Origin: an uncultured Alphaproteobacteria bacterium
GTDB lineage: Bacteria > Pseudomonadota > Alphaproteobacteria > HIMB59 > GCA-002718135
Direction of reading: 5' to 3'
NCBI GenBank assembly: GCA_902596065.1
Contig: CACJSL010000004.1
Coordinates: 1-61,920, forward strand
DNA: 61,920 bases
The notes below the pieces were generated by a model that was not told the origin of the DNA, did not search any database, and worked only from the letters and a program-made list of their open reading frames with translations. Position 1 is the first letter of the stretch; the number at the start of each line of letters is the position of its first letter. Position numbers and translations under genes: made by a program. Of this stretch, positions 20,794 to 29,439 are shown piece by piece.

Positions 20794-21246
20794 TTGATAA
20801 ACTCACTTAAAAATTTTTTTATAAGATCTAAAGAAAATATAGAATCAGAAATTTCTGATTTGAATATATTGTGTGGACTTATGATTGAGGCTGCCAATAT
20901 TGATGGAACTATTGATCAAAAGGAAATTGACAAAATATCTACTTTCTTAGTGGACTTATTGGAAGAAAAGAAAGAAGATGTTCAAAGAGAAATAGATAAA
21001 TGTATAAATGATCTTAATAATCATAAATCTTTACATTTTTTTACTTCTAAAATTAATAAAATCTATTCTGATGAAAATAAAATAGAATTAATAGAAATTT
21101 TATGGGAAATTATTCTTGCTGATGGAAAAGTTCATGATTATGAATCTAATCTTATTAGAAGACTCGCAGGGTTATTATATTTAAATGATTATGAATGTGG
21201 AAAAGCTAAGAAAAAAGTTTTATTAAAAATGGGAATTAATGAATAG
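20794..21246 (+). CDS. TerB-family (tellurite resistance-like) protein
   Basis: TTG start; LCGLMIEAANIDGTIDQKEIDKISTFL and ILADGKVHDYESNLIRRLAGLLYL repeats. Confidence 0.72.
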   Translation: MINSLKNFFIRSKENIESEISDLNILCGLMIEAANIDGTIDQKEIDKISTFLVDLLEEKKEDVQREIDKCINDLNNHKSLHFFTSKINKIYSDENKIELIEILWEIILADGKVHDYESNLIRRLAGLLYLNDYECGKAKKKVLLKMGINE

Positions 21247-21255
21247 GTTTTAATC

Positions 21256-21588
21256 TTGACATACGTAGTTGATGAAAATTGTATTAAATGCAAGCATATG
21301 GACTGTGTAGAAGTATGCCCAGTGGATTGTTTTTACGAAGGTGAAAATATGCTTGTGATTCATCCTGATGAGTGTATTGACTGTGGAGTGTGTGAACCAG
21401 AATGTCCTATAGATGCCATACATCCAGATACGGAAGAAAATATGGAAAAATGGGCAGAAATTAACCGAACTTACTCTGAAAAATGGCCAGTAATTACTGA
21501 AAAAAAAGATCCTCCAAAAGATGCTAAAGAATGGGAAGGCGTAAAGAATAAATTTGAAGAACATTTTAGTGAAAAACCAGGAGAATAA
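21256..21588 (+). CDS. fdxA: FdxA-type 7Fe ferredoxin
   Basis: TTG start; [47 protein letters not shown]. Confidence 0.93.
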   Translation: MTYVVDENCIKCKHMDCVEVCPVDCFYEGENMLVIHPDECIDCGVCEPECPIDAIHPDTEENMEKWAEINRTYSEKWPVITEKKDPPKDAKEWEGVKNKFEEHFSEKPGE

Positions 21589-22092
21589 ATGAAATCTAAG
21601 AAAAATAAGGAATTTAAAATTGGAGAAATTGTAGTTTACCCTAAGCATGGAGTTGGAGAAATAATTAAAATAGAGTCCATGGAAGTTTCTAGCATAAAAA
21701 CAAAATTTTATGTTGTTAAAATGGAGCAGGGCAAACTAACAATTCGTGTTCCTTTAGATAAACAAAATGAAGTTGGATTAAGAAAAATTTCATCTAAAAA
21801 AATTATAGAAGAAGTATTTAATATTTTAAAATTGAAACCTAAAATACGCAGAATTATGTGGAGTAGGCGCGCGCAAGAATATGATACTAAAATATTTTCA
21901 GGAGATCCAATAAAAATAGGAGAGGTAGTAAGGGATTTATTCCGTAAAAGTAGTCAACCAGAGCAATCATATAGTGAAAGACAAATGTTCCAAGTTGCTT
22001 TAGAGCGATTAGCAAGAGAGGTTGCTGCAGTAGAGAAGACTGACTATTTTCAAGCTACTGAAAAAATAGAAACAACATTGTACAATAAGTAA
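21589..22092 (+). CDS. carD: CarD family transcriptional regulator
   Basis: FKIGEIVVYPKHGVGEIIKIE, MWSRRAQEYDTKIFSGD, AREVAAVE. Confidence 0.92.
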   Translation: MKSKKNKEFKIGEIVVYPKHGVGEIIKIESMEVSSIKTKFYVVKMEQGKLTIRVPLDKQNEVGLRKISSKKIIEEVFNILKLKPKIRRIMWSRRAQEYDTKIFSGDPIKIGEVVRDLFRKSSQPEQSYSERQMFQVALERLAREVAAVEKTDYFQATEKIETTLYNK

Positions 22093-22095
22093 TTA

Positions 22096-22908
22096 GTGAA
22101 AAAAAAAACAAATTTTATTGAAATTACAAAATCAAAAAAAATTTGGGCTATAGGCTCTATACATTCTAGAAATACTGCTTTTGAGTCTATCAAAAAATAC
22201 TTATTAAAAAAATTTGAAAAAAATGATGCATTAGTTTTTTTAGGAAATATTATAGGTCTAGGAACAGAGGCTAAAAAAACATTAAGCAGTGTTTTGGATC
22301 TTAGAAACGATCTTATGTCTAAGTTTTATTTAGATCCTGAGAAAATTATTTTTTTGCGAGGAGCACAAGAAGAAATGTTTCTAAAATTACTTCAATTGCA
22401 AACTGCTCCCAATCCAAATGATATTGTTAAATGGATGTTTGAACATGGTGTAGACGCTACAATTAAATCATATGGATTTAATAGAGAAGAATTATTACAA
22501 ATTTCTACCCAAGGTACCATGCCTATAAGCAAGTGGACTGCAAGATTAAACTCTTCTATTCTATCTCAGCCTGGGCATAATCAATATTTTATTAATTTAA
22601 AACATGCAGCTTATACAAGTACAAAAAAAATTTTATTTTTAAATAGAGGCGTTGATATTTCTCGCCCTCTATCAGCTCAGAGTGACTGTTTTTGGTGGGG
22701 TTATCAAAATTTTTCCAATTTAAATAATCCCTACAATACCTTTATTAGAATTGTAAGAGGCTATAAATCTTCTAATACTGAAGAAATAAAAGATGTTAAT
22801 AAAAGAATTGTTTGTTCATTGTTTAATCAACCTCTAGATAATCCTAACATTTTAGCAGGAATTTTTAATGATTCTGGTAAAATTCTTGATATATTTGAAT
22901 CACATTAA
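22096..22908 (+). CDS. Degenerate calcineurin-like phosphoesterase (probable pseudoenzyme)
   Basis: GTG start; order of motifs resembles PPP-type phosphatases but reads GSIHSR / FLGNIIGLG / LRGAQEEM / LNRGVD instead of GDxHG / GDxxDRG / GNHE / HAG. Confidence 0.6.
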   Translation: MKKKTNFIEITKSKKIWAIGSIHSRNTAFESIKKYLLKKFEKNDALVFLGNIIGLGTEAKKTLSSVLDLRNDLMSKFYLDPEKIIFLRGAQEEMFLKLLQLQTAPNPNDIVKWMFEHGVDATIKSYGFNREELLQISTQGTMPISKWTARLNSSILSQPGHNQYFINLKHAAYTSTKKILFLNRGVDISRPLSAQSDCFWWGYQNFSNLNNPYNTFIRIVRGYKSSNTEEIKDVNKRIVCSLFNQPLDNPNILAGIFNDSGKILDIFESH

Positions 22909-23006
22909 TTTTTTATTAAACACCATATTGTTATTAAGATATGGATTAATTAATTTAGCAATTTTCAATTGATAGAATTAAAAATTGTTTTAGTATAAAA
23001 AAATAA

Positions 23007-23543
23007 ATGTTTAAAAAATTATTAACTATTCTAATATTGTTTTTATTCCCTAAAATTGTTTATGCTGGGGGTTATGATATTTTTGGTTTTGGTTTATATG
23101 ATATAAAGTTTGATGGTAGCCAAACTAACGAAGCAGCAGATATAAGATATGAAAGAAGATTTGATAATGCTGTAGTTGAAATAGGTCCTGAAAGTGAAAA
23201 TTTTTTTTACCTTAAACCATTCGTTGGATTAGAAACCACATCAGACTCCGCAGTATATTTATTGGGTGGAATTTATTTAGAAGATAACCTGGGTACACTA
23301 TTTGTAGGTGATGATTCTAATTTTATATTTACTCCTAGTTTCGGAGTAGGATTTTATGATGATGGTGATGGGAAACAGCTTGGGAATGATATTCAATTTA
23401 GAACCACTTTTGAATTTAGTTATGAATTATCAAATAAAAATAGAATAGGCATATCTTTTGGACATATTTCTAATGCAAACTTAGGTGATAAAAATCCTGG
23501 AGCTGAAATATTATCACTTTCTTATCAAATTCCATTTGATTAA
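23007..23543 (+). CDS. PagL-like acyloxyacyl hydrolase / lipid A deacylase family outer-membrane protein
   Basis: Signal peptide, beta-barrel-like pattern, C-terminal IGISFGHISNANLGDKNPGAEILSLSYQIPF (HxS...N/G/E pattern). Confidence 0.7.
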   Translation: MFKKLLTILILFLFPKIVYAGGYDIFGFGLYDIKFDGSQTNEAADIRYERRFDNAVVEIGPESENFFYLKPFVGLETTSDSAVYLLGGIYLEDNLGTLFVGDDSNFIFTPSFGVGFYDDGDGKQLGNDIQFRTTFEFSYELSNKNRIGISFGHISNANLGDKNPGAEILSLSYQIPFD

Positions 23544-24532
23544 ATTAATATTTCTTTTTTCTGTTTAATAAATTGTAAAAACAATGATTCCAATTCATCT
23601 AATTTATGATTTTTCATATTTTCATGAATATCAGTTTTAAATTTTTTACTATTAGGTATTCCAAAAAAAATCTGTAAAATTGGGCTCAATAATCTAAATA
23701 TTGATTCAGTATTAATTTTTGGTCTAATATAATTAAAGTATTCATTAATTATTTTTTCATTTATTGCCTTCTTTTCTGAATAGTTAAAAAAAATTTTATC
23801 AATCTTAGATAAACAAAAAGGATTGTTTTGAATTAATCTTCCAACCATTACCCCATCGTATTCATTAGAAAGCTTATAAGCATTTTCTAAATTTTTTATT
23901 CCTCCATTAAGAATAAATTGGATTTTTGGATGTTCCGCCTTAATTTTTTTTATAAAATCATAATTTAAAGGTGGAATGTTTCTATTGCCTTTAGGACTTA
24001 ACCCATTTAGAATTGCATTACGAGCATGCACGTATACTATTGAAATATCACTTTTAATAATTTCATTTATAAAGTCTGAAAAAAAATCATAGTTAAATTC
24101 TTTTCCAATTCCAATACGACATTTAACAGAAACTTCAATATCTGCCGCATTTTTCATTTGTTCTAAACAATTTCTGACTAAGGATTTTTTTTTCATTAAA
24201 CAGGCACCAAAACTTCCTTTTTGTACTGCCTTACTTGGGCAACCTACATTTAAATTTATTTCATCATAATTATAAGATTTAGCAATTTTGGAGCATTTTT
24301 TTAAATCATCAATTTCAGAACCTCCAACTTGTAAAGCAATAGGGTTATTAGAATCATTTTCTATAATTAAATCTCTATTTTTAGAATGTATCATTGTTTT
24401 TGTTGCTATCATTTCAGTAAATAAAAATGCTTCAGAAGAAAGCATACGATAAAGTCTACGAGCGTGAGGTGTAGTGTATCCCATCATTGGAGCTACACAA
24501 AAAATTCTTTTTTTTGATTTATTATTCATCAA
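23540..24532 (-). CDS. dusA: tRNA-dihydrouridine synthase A
   Basis: VAPMMGYTTPHARRLYRMLS, INLNVGCPSKAVQKGSFGACLM, VKCRIGI. Confidence 0.93.
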   Translation of the reverse strand: MMNNKSKKRIFCVAPMMGYTTPHARRLYRMLSSEAFLFTEMIATKTMIHSKNRDLIIENDSNNPIALQVGGSEIDDLKKCSKIAKSYNYDEINLNVGCPSKAVQKGSFGACLMKKKSLVRNCLEQMKNAADIEVSVKCRIGIGKEFNYDFFSDFINEIIKSDISIVYVHARNAILNGLSPKGNRNIPPLNYDFIKKIKAEHPKIQFILNGGIKNLENAYKLSNEYDGVMVGRLIQNNPFCLSKIDKIFFNYSEKKAINEKIINEYFNYIRPKINTESIFRLLSPILQIFFGIPNSKKFKTDIHENMKNHKLDELESLFLQFIKQKKEILI

Positions 24533-24543
24533 TTGCTATTAAA

Positions 24544-25344
24544 CTACTTATAAACATTTTTTTTATTAGGAAATTTTTTTTGAATAACATCCAAACAATA
24601 TTTTTTTACAGATTTATTAATTTCTGATTCAAAATTGGCATATGATTTAACAAACTTAGGTTTTTTTTCTGAGCTTGATATTCCTAATATGTCATCTATT
24701 ACCAAAATTTGACCATCACAATCTTTAGAAGCACCTATACCAATAGTTGGAATTTTTAATTTTTTTGATATCTCTCTAGCTAGAGTTTCTTGCATACACT
24801 CAAGAACAATCAAACATGATCCAGCTTTTTCAAGATTTAAAGCTAATTTGATAATTTCCTCTTTTTCATTTGGTAGCTTACCTACTGTACGTATTTTATT
24901 AAAATTTTTGTATTTTTGAGGGGTTACACCAATATGAGATACTACTTTGATTTTGTTTTTGGTTAAATATTTTACTATTCCTATATTATTTTCATCACTT
25001 TCTATTTTGACTGATTGGCATTTAGTATAATTAATTATATTCTTAGCATTTGTTAACGCCTCTTTATTGTTATTATAAGTATTGAATGGCATATCAATAA
25101 TTGTATATGATTTTTTACAGTACTGAGAAACAGCTCGACCATGCTCCTTCATCATTTCCAACGAAACTTTTTGGGTATTTTTCATCCCATAAATCGTTGA
25201 ACCTAGAGAGTCACCTACCAAAACAATATCTACATAATTATCAATGATTTTAGCAACAGAAGAAGTATAAGCAGTCAAACATGTAATTTTCTTCCTGCCC
25301 TTTTGTCTTTGTATAGCTTTAATTGTTTTTTTAGTCATAAGCAA
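24544..25344 (-). CDS. panB: 3-methyl-2-oxobutanoate hydroxymethyltransferase
   Basis: ITCLTAYTSSVAKIIDNYVDIVLVGDSLG, VSHIGVTPQ, IGIGASKDCDGQILVIDDILG. Confidence 0.95.
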   Translation of the reverse strand: MLMTKKTIKAIQRQKGRKKITCLTAYTSSVAKIIDNYVDIVLVGDSLGSTIYGMKNTQKVSLEMMKEHGRAVSQYCKKSYTIIDMPFNTYNNNKEALTNAKNIINYTKCQSVKIESDENNIGIVKYLTKNKIKVVSHIGVTPQKYKNFNKIRTVGKLPNEKEEIIKLALNLEKAGSCLIVLECMQETLAREISKKLKIPTIGIGASKDCDGQILVIDDILGISSSEKKPKFVKSYANFESEINKSVKKYCLDVIQKKFPNKKNVYK

Positions 25345-25384
25345 TTTTCAAAATATTATATTTATAAACGAATTTTAAAAAATA

Positions 25385-26854
25385 TTAATTACTATTAATA
25401 AGTAAATTAATCTCTTTTTCTATTTGTTTAAAGGGGTCACCCCAATCATTTAGTTTTGATTGTCTAAATAATTTCATTGAAGGATACCATGGGGTTATTT
25501 TTTTATCTGACATCCATCGCCAATCAGGAATGAATTGTAGAAGCACCCAAACCTTACAACCCATTGATCCTGCTAAATGTGCTATTGATGTATCTACAGT
25601 AATTATTAAATCTAATTTAGTCATCAATACTGCTGTATCTAAAAAGGCCGCTTCTTTATCTAAATCAGTACCAAAATTAATTACTTTTATTTCTTCAGAA
25701 TTTGAGTGTAACTGTTCTGCCCCATCATTTTTTTGTAAGCTAAATAATTTAACATTTTTTATTTTGGAAATATTTTTAAAATATTTTATTGAAAACGATC
25801 TTCCTTCATCTTTTGAATATGAACTGCCTTGCCAACATATTCCAATATTAAAATTATCCTTGTTTAATTTATTTTTCCAAATTTTTTTTTTGATATTGGG
25901 CTTTTTAATATAGGGAATATTTTGAGGAATATTATTAATGTTTGTTTTAAAGGCATTAGGCAAACTAAGTAGAGGGCAGTGGCAATCAAAAAAGGGTAAT
26001 TTTTCTCCTTTTCGAACTATAGCAAAATTTCCTTTTAAGTATTTCATTAATTTTATAAGTGAGTCTTCAACTTCAAATATTATTTTAGCACCTAATTTTT
26101 CTACTAGCTCAATATATCTTGAAAACTGTATACTATCCCCTAACCCTTGCTCAGTATGAATTAAAATTATTTTTTTGTTTATGTTAAAATCTCCTAACCA
26201 CAAGGGTTTAGAAAAGCTTCTTTTTTCAGATGAAAAATCATTTTTTTTCCATCTCCATTCATAGTATTTCCAACCTTCATCTAAATCTCCTTTAAGCAAA
26301 AGGGTAATTGCTTTATTCCAATTCGGCTCTACTTCATTTGAATTAATTTCAATTGCTTTATTATAATTTGTAATTGCTTCATCTAGTTTTTTTAAGTTTT
26401 TAAGAGAGTTACCTTTGTTTATGTAGGCACCAAATAAATTAGAATTAATTTCTAGAGCTTTATCATAGTTAATTATTGATTCTTCAAAATTTTGTAATTT
26501 TTGTAAAGCATTTCCTTTGTTGTAGTATGCATCTACTAATTTAGGATTTAAGGATATTGCTCTATCATAATTATTAATTGCTTTTTTAAACTCATTTAAT
26601 TCAAAATGTGCATTGCCTTTATTACAATATAAACCTGCATGATTATCTTGAATATTAATAGCTTTATTAAAATATTTTAAACCTTCACTAAATTTTTCAT
26701 ATTGGCAGCAAAGTATCCCAAGTAAGTTGTGAGCTTCAAAATTATTTATATCTATATCAATGATTTTTTTATAAAATTTTTCAGCCTTTAAATTTTCATT
26801 TTTATTTTGGCAATCTTTAGCCTTTTCTAATAATTCTCTTATTGTATTATTCAT
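25385..26854 (-). CDS. TPR-repeat protein with C-terminal glycosyltransferase-like domain
   Basis: At least five TPR units (AINNYDRAISLNPKLVDAYYNKGNALQKLQNFEESIINYDKALEIN) then LIHTEQGLGDSIQFSRYI ... IITVDTSIAHLAGSMGCKVWVLL. Confidence 0.85.
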   Translation of the reverse strand: MNNTIRELLEKAKDCQNKNENLKAEKFYKKIIDIDINNFEAHNLLGILCCQYEKFSEGLKYFNKAINIQDNHAGLYCNKGNAHFELNEFKKAINNYDRAISLNPKLVDAYYNKGNALQKLQNFEESIINYDKALEINSNLFGAYINKGNSLKNLKKLDEAITNYNKAIEINSNEVEPNWNKAITLLLKGDLDEGWKYYEWRWKKNDFSSEKRSFSKPLWLGDFNINKKIILIHTEQGLGDSIQFSRYIELVEKLGAKIIFEVEDSLIKLMKYLKGNFAIVRKGEKLPFFDCHCPLLSLPNAFKTNINNIPQNIPYIKKPNIKKKIWKNKLNKDNFNIGICWQGSSYSKDEGRSFSIKYFKNISKIKNVKLFSLQKNDGAEQLHSNSEEIKVINFGTDLDKEAAFLDTAVLMTKLDLIITVDTSIAHLAGSMGCKVWVLLQFIPDWRWMSDKKITPWYPSMKLFRQSKLNDWGDPFKQIEKEINLLINSN

Positions 26855-27012
26855 TCTTTAAAAAAATCACCAAGCTTAATATTTTTTTATAAAATTATTT
26901 TAGCATTTTATTGAAGTTTAAAAACTAATAATTCAACAATAATTTGCATCCTCAACATAATTAAAGTAAAAATTACTATAGTTTTTATAATGTAGTTTAT
27001 TGTATATAGAAA

Positions 27013-27582
27013 ATGATCAAAATAAATCTAGGTTCTGGTGATAAAAGAATAGATGGATATGCTAATTTAGATAAGTTTGACACCTTTAATCCAGAGTATG
27101 TTCATGATTTAGAAACCTTTCCTTATCCTTTCAAAGATAACGAAGTATCTAATATTATGCTGTCTCATGTTCTAGAGCATATTGGACAAAATCCAGACAT
27201 TTTTAATCATATAATGAAAGAATTATATAGAATTTGTTGTCATGAAGCTGAAATAGATATTATAGTTCCACATCCAAGACATGATAATTATTTATCTGAT
27301 CCCACCCATGTAAGACCTATTACTGCTTTAGGATTAGAACTTTATGATTTAGAAAGTAATGCTCGCTGGATAAAAATTAATGCCGCGAATACCCCTTTAG
27401 CTATGATTCATAAGGTAAATTTTAAAATTATAAATACAGTACATTTTTTAGAAGAAAATTATGATAATTTATATAAAAAAAATAAAATTTCAAAAGAAGA
27501 CTTAGAATATCATATCAGACATTATAATAATGTTATAAAACAAACTCATTATAAGCTTAAAGTAATAAAAGAAAATGGTTAA
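27013..27582 (+). CDS. SAM-dependent methyltransferase-like protein
   Basis: INLGSGDKRIDGYANLDKF ... VSNIMLSHVLEHIG. Confidence 0.7.
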   Translation: MIKINLGSGDKRIDGYANLDKFDTFNPEYVHDLETFPYPFKDNEVSNIMLSHVLEHIGQNPDIFNHIMKELYRICCHEAEIDIIVPHPRHDNYLSDPTHVRPITALGLELYDLESNARWIKINAANTPLAMIHKVNFKIINTVHFLEENYDNLYKKNKISKEDLEYHIRHYNNVIKQTHYKLKVIKENG

Positions 27583-28447
27583 AGAAAGTGACAATCGTGA
27601 TCTGAGTTTTTTGCCTATACAAAACTCTTCTCCAAAATTATTATCATTTGAAGATATTGAGAATTATAATTCTAGTGGTTTCATTTCACCTTTTAATGCC
27701 TTTTCTAAGAAAGAAATAAATGAGGTAAGAAAATCTGTAGATAACTTATTTCATAAACTTCAATCATATAAAGATGGTAGAGATAGTTATTCAATAAATT
27801 GCTATCAACATAAGTCAAAATCAATTTGGAAAATTATCAATAATACCAAAATATTAAATCACGTTGAGGATTTGATTGGTCCCAATATTATTTGTTGGGC
27901 GTCACATTTTTTTAATAAGCTTCCAAATGATAATAGGCCAGTTCCTTATCATCAAGATGCGAGTTATTGGTTAATGTCTCCGGCAAGAACAGTTACTGTT
28001 TGGTTGGCTATAGATGATACTGATTTAGAAAATGCTCCGATGGAGTTTCTCCCTGGTTCACATAAAGTAGGCCCATTACCGTGGAAAGTTACAGATAAAA
28101 AAAATCCTGTATTGAATCAAGAAATTACTGGTATTGAAAAATTTGGCAATCCTTATTTAAATGTTCTTAAAGCTGGAGATTTTTCTTTACATGCTGATAT
28201 GATTGCACATGGATCACTTCCAAATTTGTCTCATAGAAGAAGATGTGGCTTAACAATTAGATATTGTAATCCTGAATCAACAAACCCGCTACATCCCATG
28301 TATGCGGAAAAGGCTATACTTTGTAGAGGAATTAAACCAACTGGGAAGTGGAGTTCATGTAATATAAATATGCCTTTAGAAGATGATCTTGCAATTATAG
28401 AATCTAATCCAATAGTAGAATTGCCTAACCCACAATCTTTCCACTAA
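27575..28447 (+). CDS. Phytanoyl-CoA dioxygenase (PhyH) family protein
   Basis: PYHQDASYWLMSPARTVTVWLAIDDTDLENAPMEFLPGSH; distal ADMIAHGSLPNLSHRRR. Confidence 0.88.
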   Translation: MVKESDNRDLSFLPIQNSSPKLLSFEDIENYNSSGFISPFNAFSKKEINEVRKSVDNLFHKLQSYKDGRDSYSINCYQHKSKSIWKIINNTKILNHVEDLIGPNIICWASHFFNKLPNDNRPVPYHQDASYWLMSPARTVTVWLAIDDTDLENAPMEFLPGSHKVGPLPWKVTDKKNPVLNQEITGIEKFGNPYLNVLKAGDFSLHADMIAHGSLPNLSHRRRCGLTIRYCNPESTNPLHPMYAEKAILCRGIKPTGKWSSCNINMPLEDDLAIIESNPIVELPNPQSFH

Positions 28448-28456
28448 ATTCTTTTT

Positions 28457-29299
28457 ATGTCTCTCCAGGTCAAAAAACTTCATAAAAAATTTGGTGCAGA
28501 AATAATAAATTTTGATTTGTCAAAAAGTTTAAATAACAAATATTTCAAAGAAATTTTAAAAAATTTTAATGAATATGGAATTTTGCTTTTCAGGAATCAA
28601 AATCTATCTATTAAAAATCAAGTAATATTTGGAAGAAAATTTGGAAAAGTTTTAATTCATGCTGTCAATCAGAATCACGCCAAAGAACACCCAGAAATTT
28701 ATGTATTAAGTAACTTAGACAACAAAGGACAACCATCAGGAAAGCATCCTGATCAAGGTTCTTTATATTGGCATACTGATGGCTCATGGCGTAAAAATAC
28801 TGGGCAAGCAACTATAATGGTTGCAGATATAATTCCTTCAAAAGGTGGAGAAACCCATTTTTGTTGTATGGAAAATGCATATGATTCTTTAGGCGATAGC
28901 AATAAACAAAAAATAATTAATCTATTTGCTTATCACAATTTAGATTTTTCTAGAAATAGAAGACATGGCCATGATCCTTTATCCAAAAAACAAAAAAATA
29001 ATGCCCCACCTGTAATACATCCAGTTGTAAGAACTCATCCTAGCACTAAGAGAAAAAGCCTATTTCTTGGAGATCATGCAGAATATATTGAAGGTATGGA
29101 TTATTCAAAAGGGAGAAATTTTATTGAGCAATTAAACAAATTAGCAACCAAAACACAATTTATTTATAAGCATAAGTACAAAGAAGGTGATGTGTTGGTG
29201 TGGGATAATCGTAGATTACTCCATAAAGGCACAAAATATGATACTGCTAAAGAGAAAAGAGTTATGCGAAGAACTACAATTATTGGAGAAGCACCTTAA
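28457..29299 (+). CDS. TauD/TfdA family dioxygenase
   Basis: GILLFRNQNLSIKNQVIFGRKFG, LYWHTDGSWR, VWDNRRLLHKGT, RVMRRTTI. Confidence 0.9.
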   Translation: MSLQVKKLHKKFGAEIINFDLSKSLNNKYFKEILKNFNEYGILLFRNQNLSIKNQVIFGRKFGKVLIHAVNQNHAKEHPEIYVLSNLDNKGQPSGKHPDQGSLYWHTDGSWRKNTGQATIMVADIIPSKGGETHFCCMENAYDSLGDSNKQKIINLFAYHNLDFSRNRRHGHDPLSKKQKNNAPPVIHPVVRTHPSTKRKSLFLGDHAEYIEGMDYSKGRNFIEQLNKLATKTQFIYKHKYKEGDVLVWDNRRLLHKGTKYDTAKEKRVMRRTTIIGEAP

Positions 29300-29439
29300 T
29301 AAAAGTAAAATTATCAATTCAAAAAAGTTTAAAAATGATATTTCTATGAATTTTACACTCAATTTTTGGTAAAAAAAGTATTGTATTCTTTACTTTTCGT
29401 TTATCATCATTTTTAATTAGTCTTATTTAATAACATTAT

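Noticed and set aside
21250-21648. 132-aa minus-strand ORF opposite fdxA/carD
   Set aside because: Antisense shadow of two well-supported genes.
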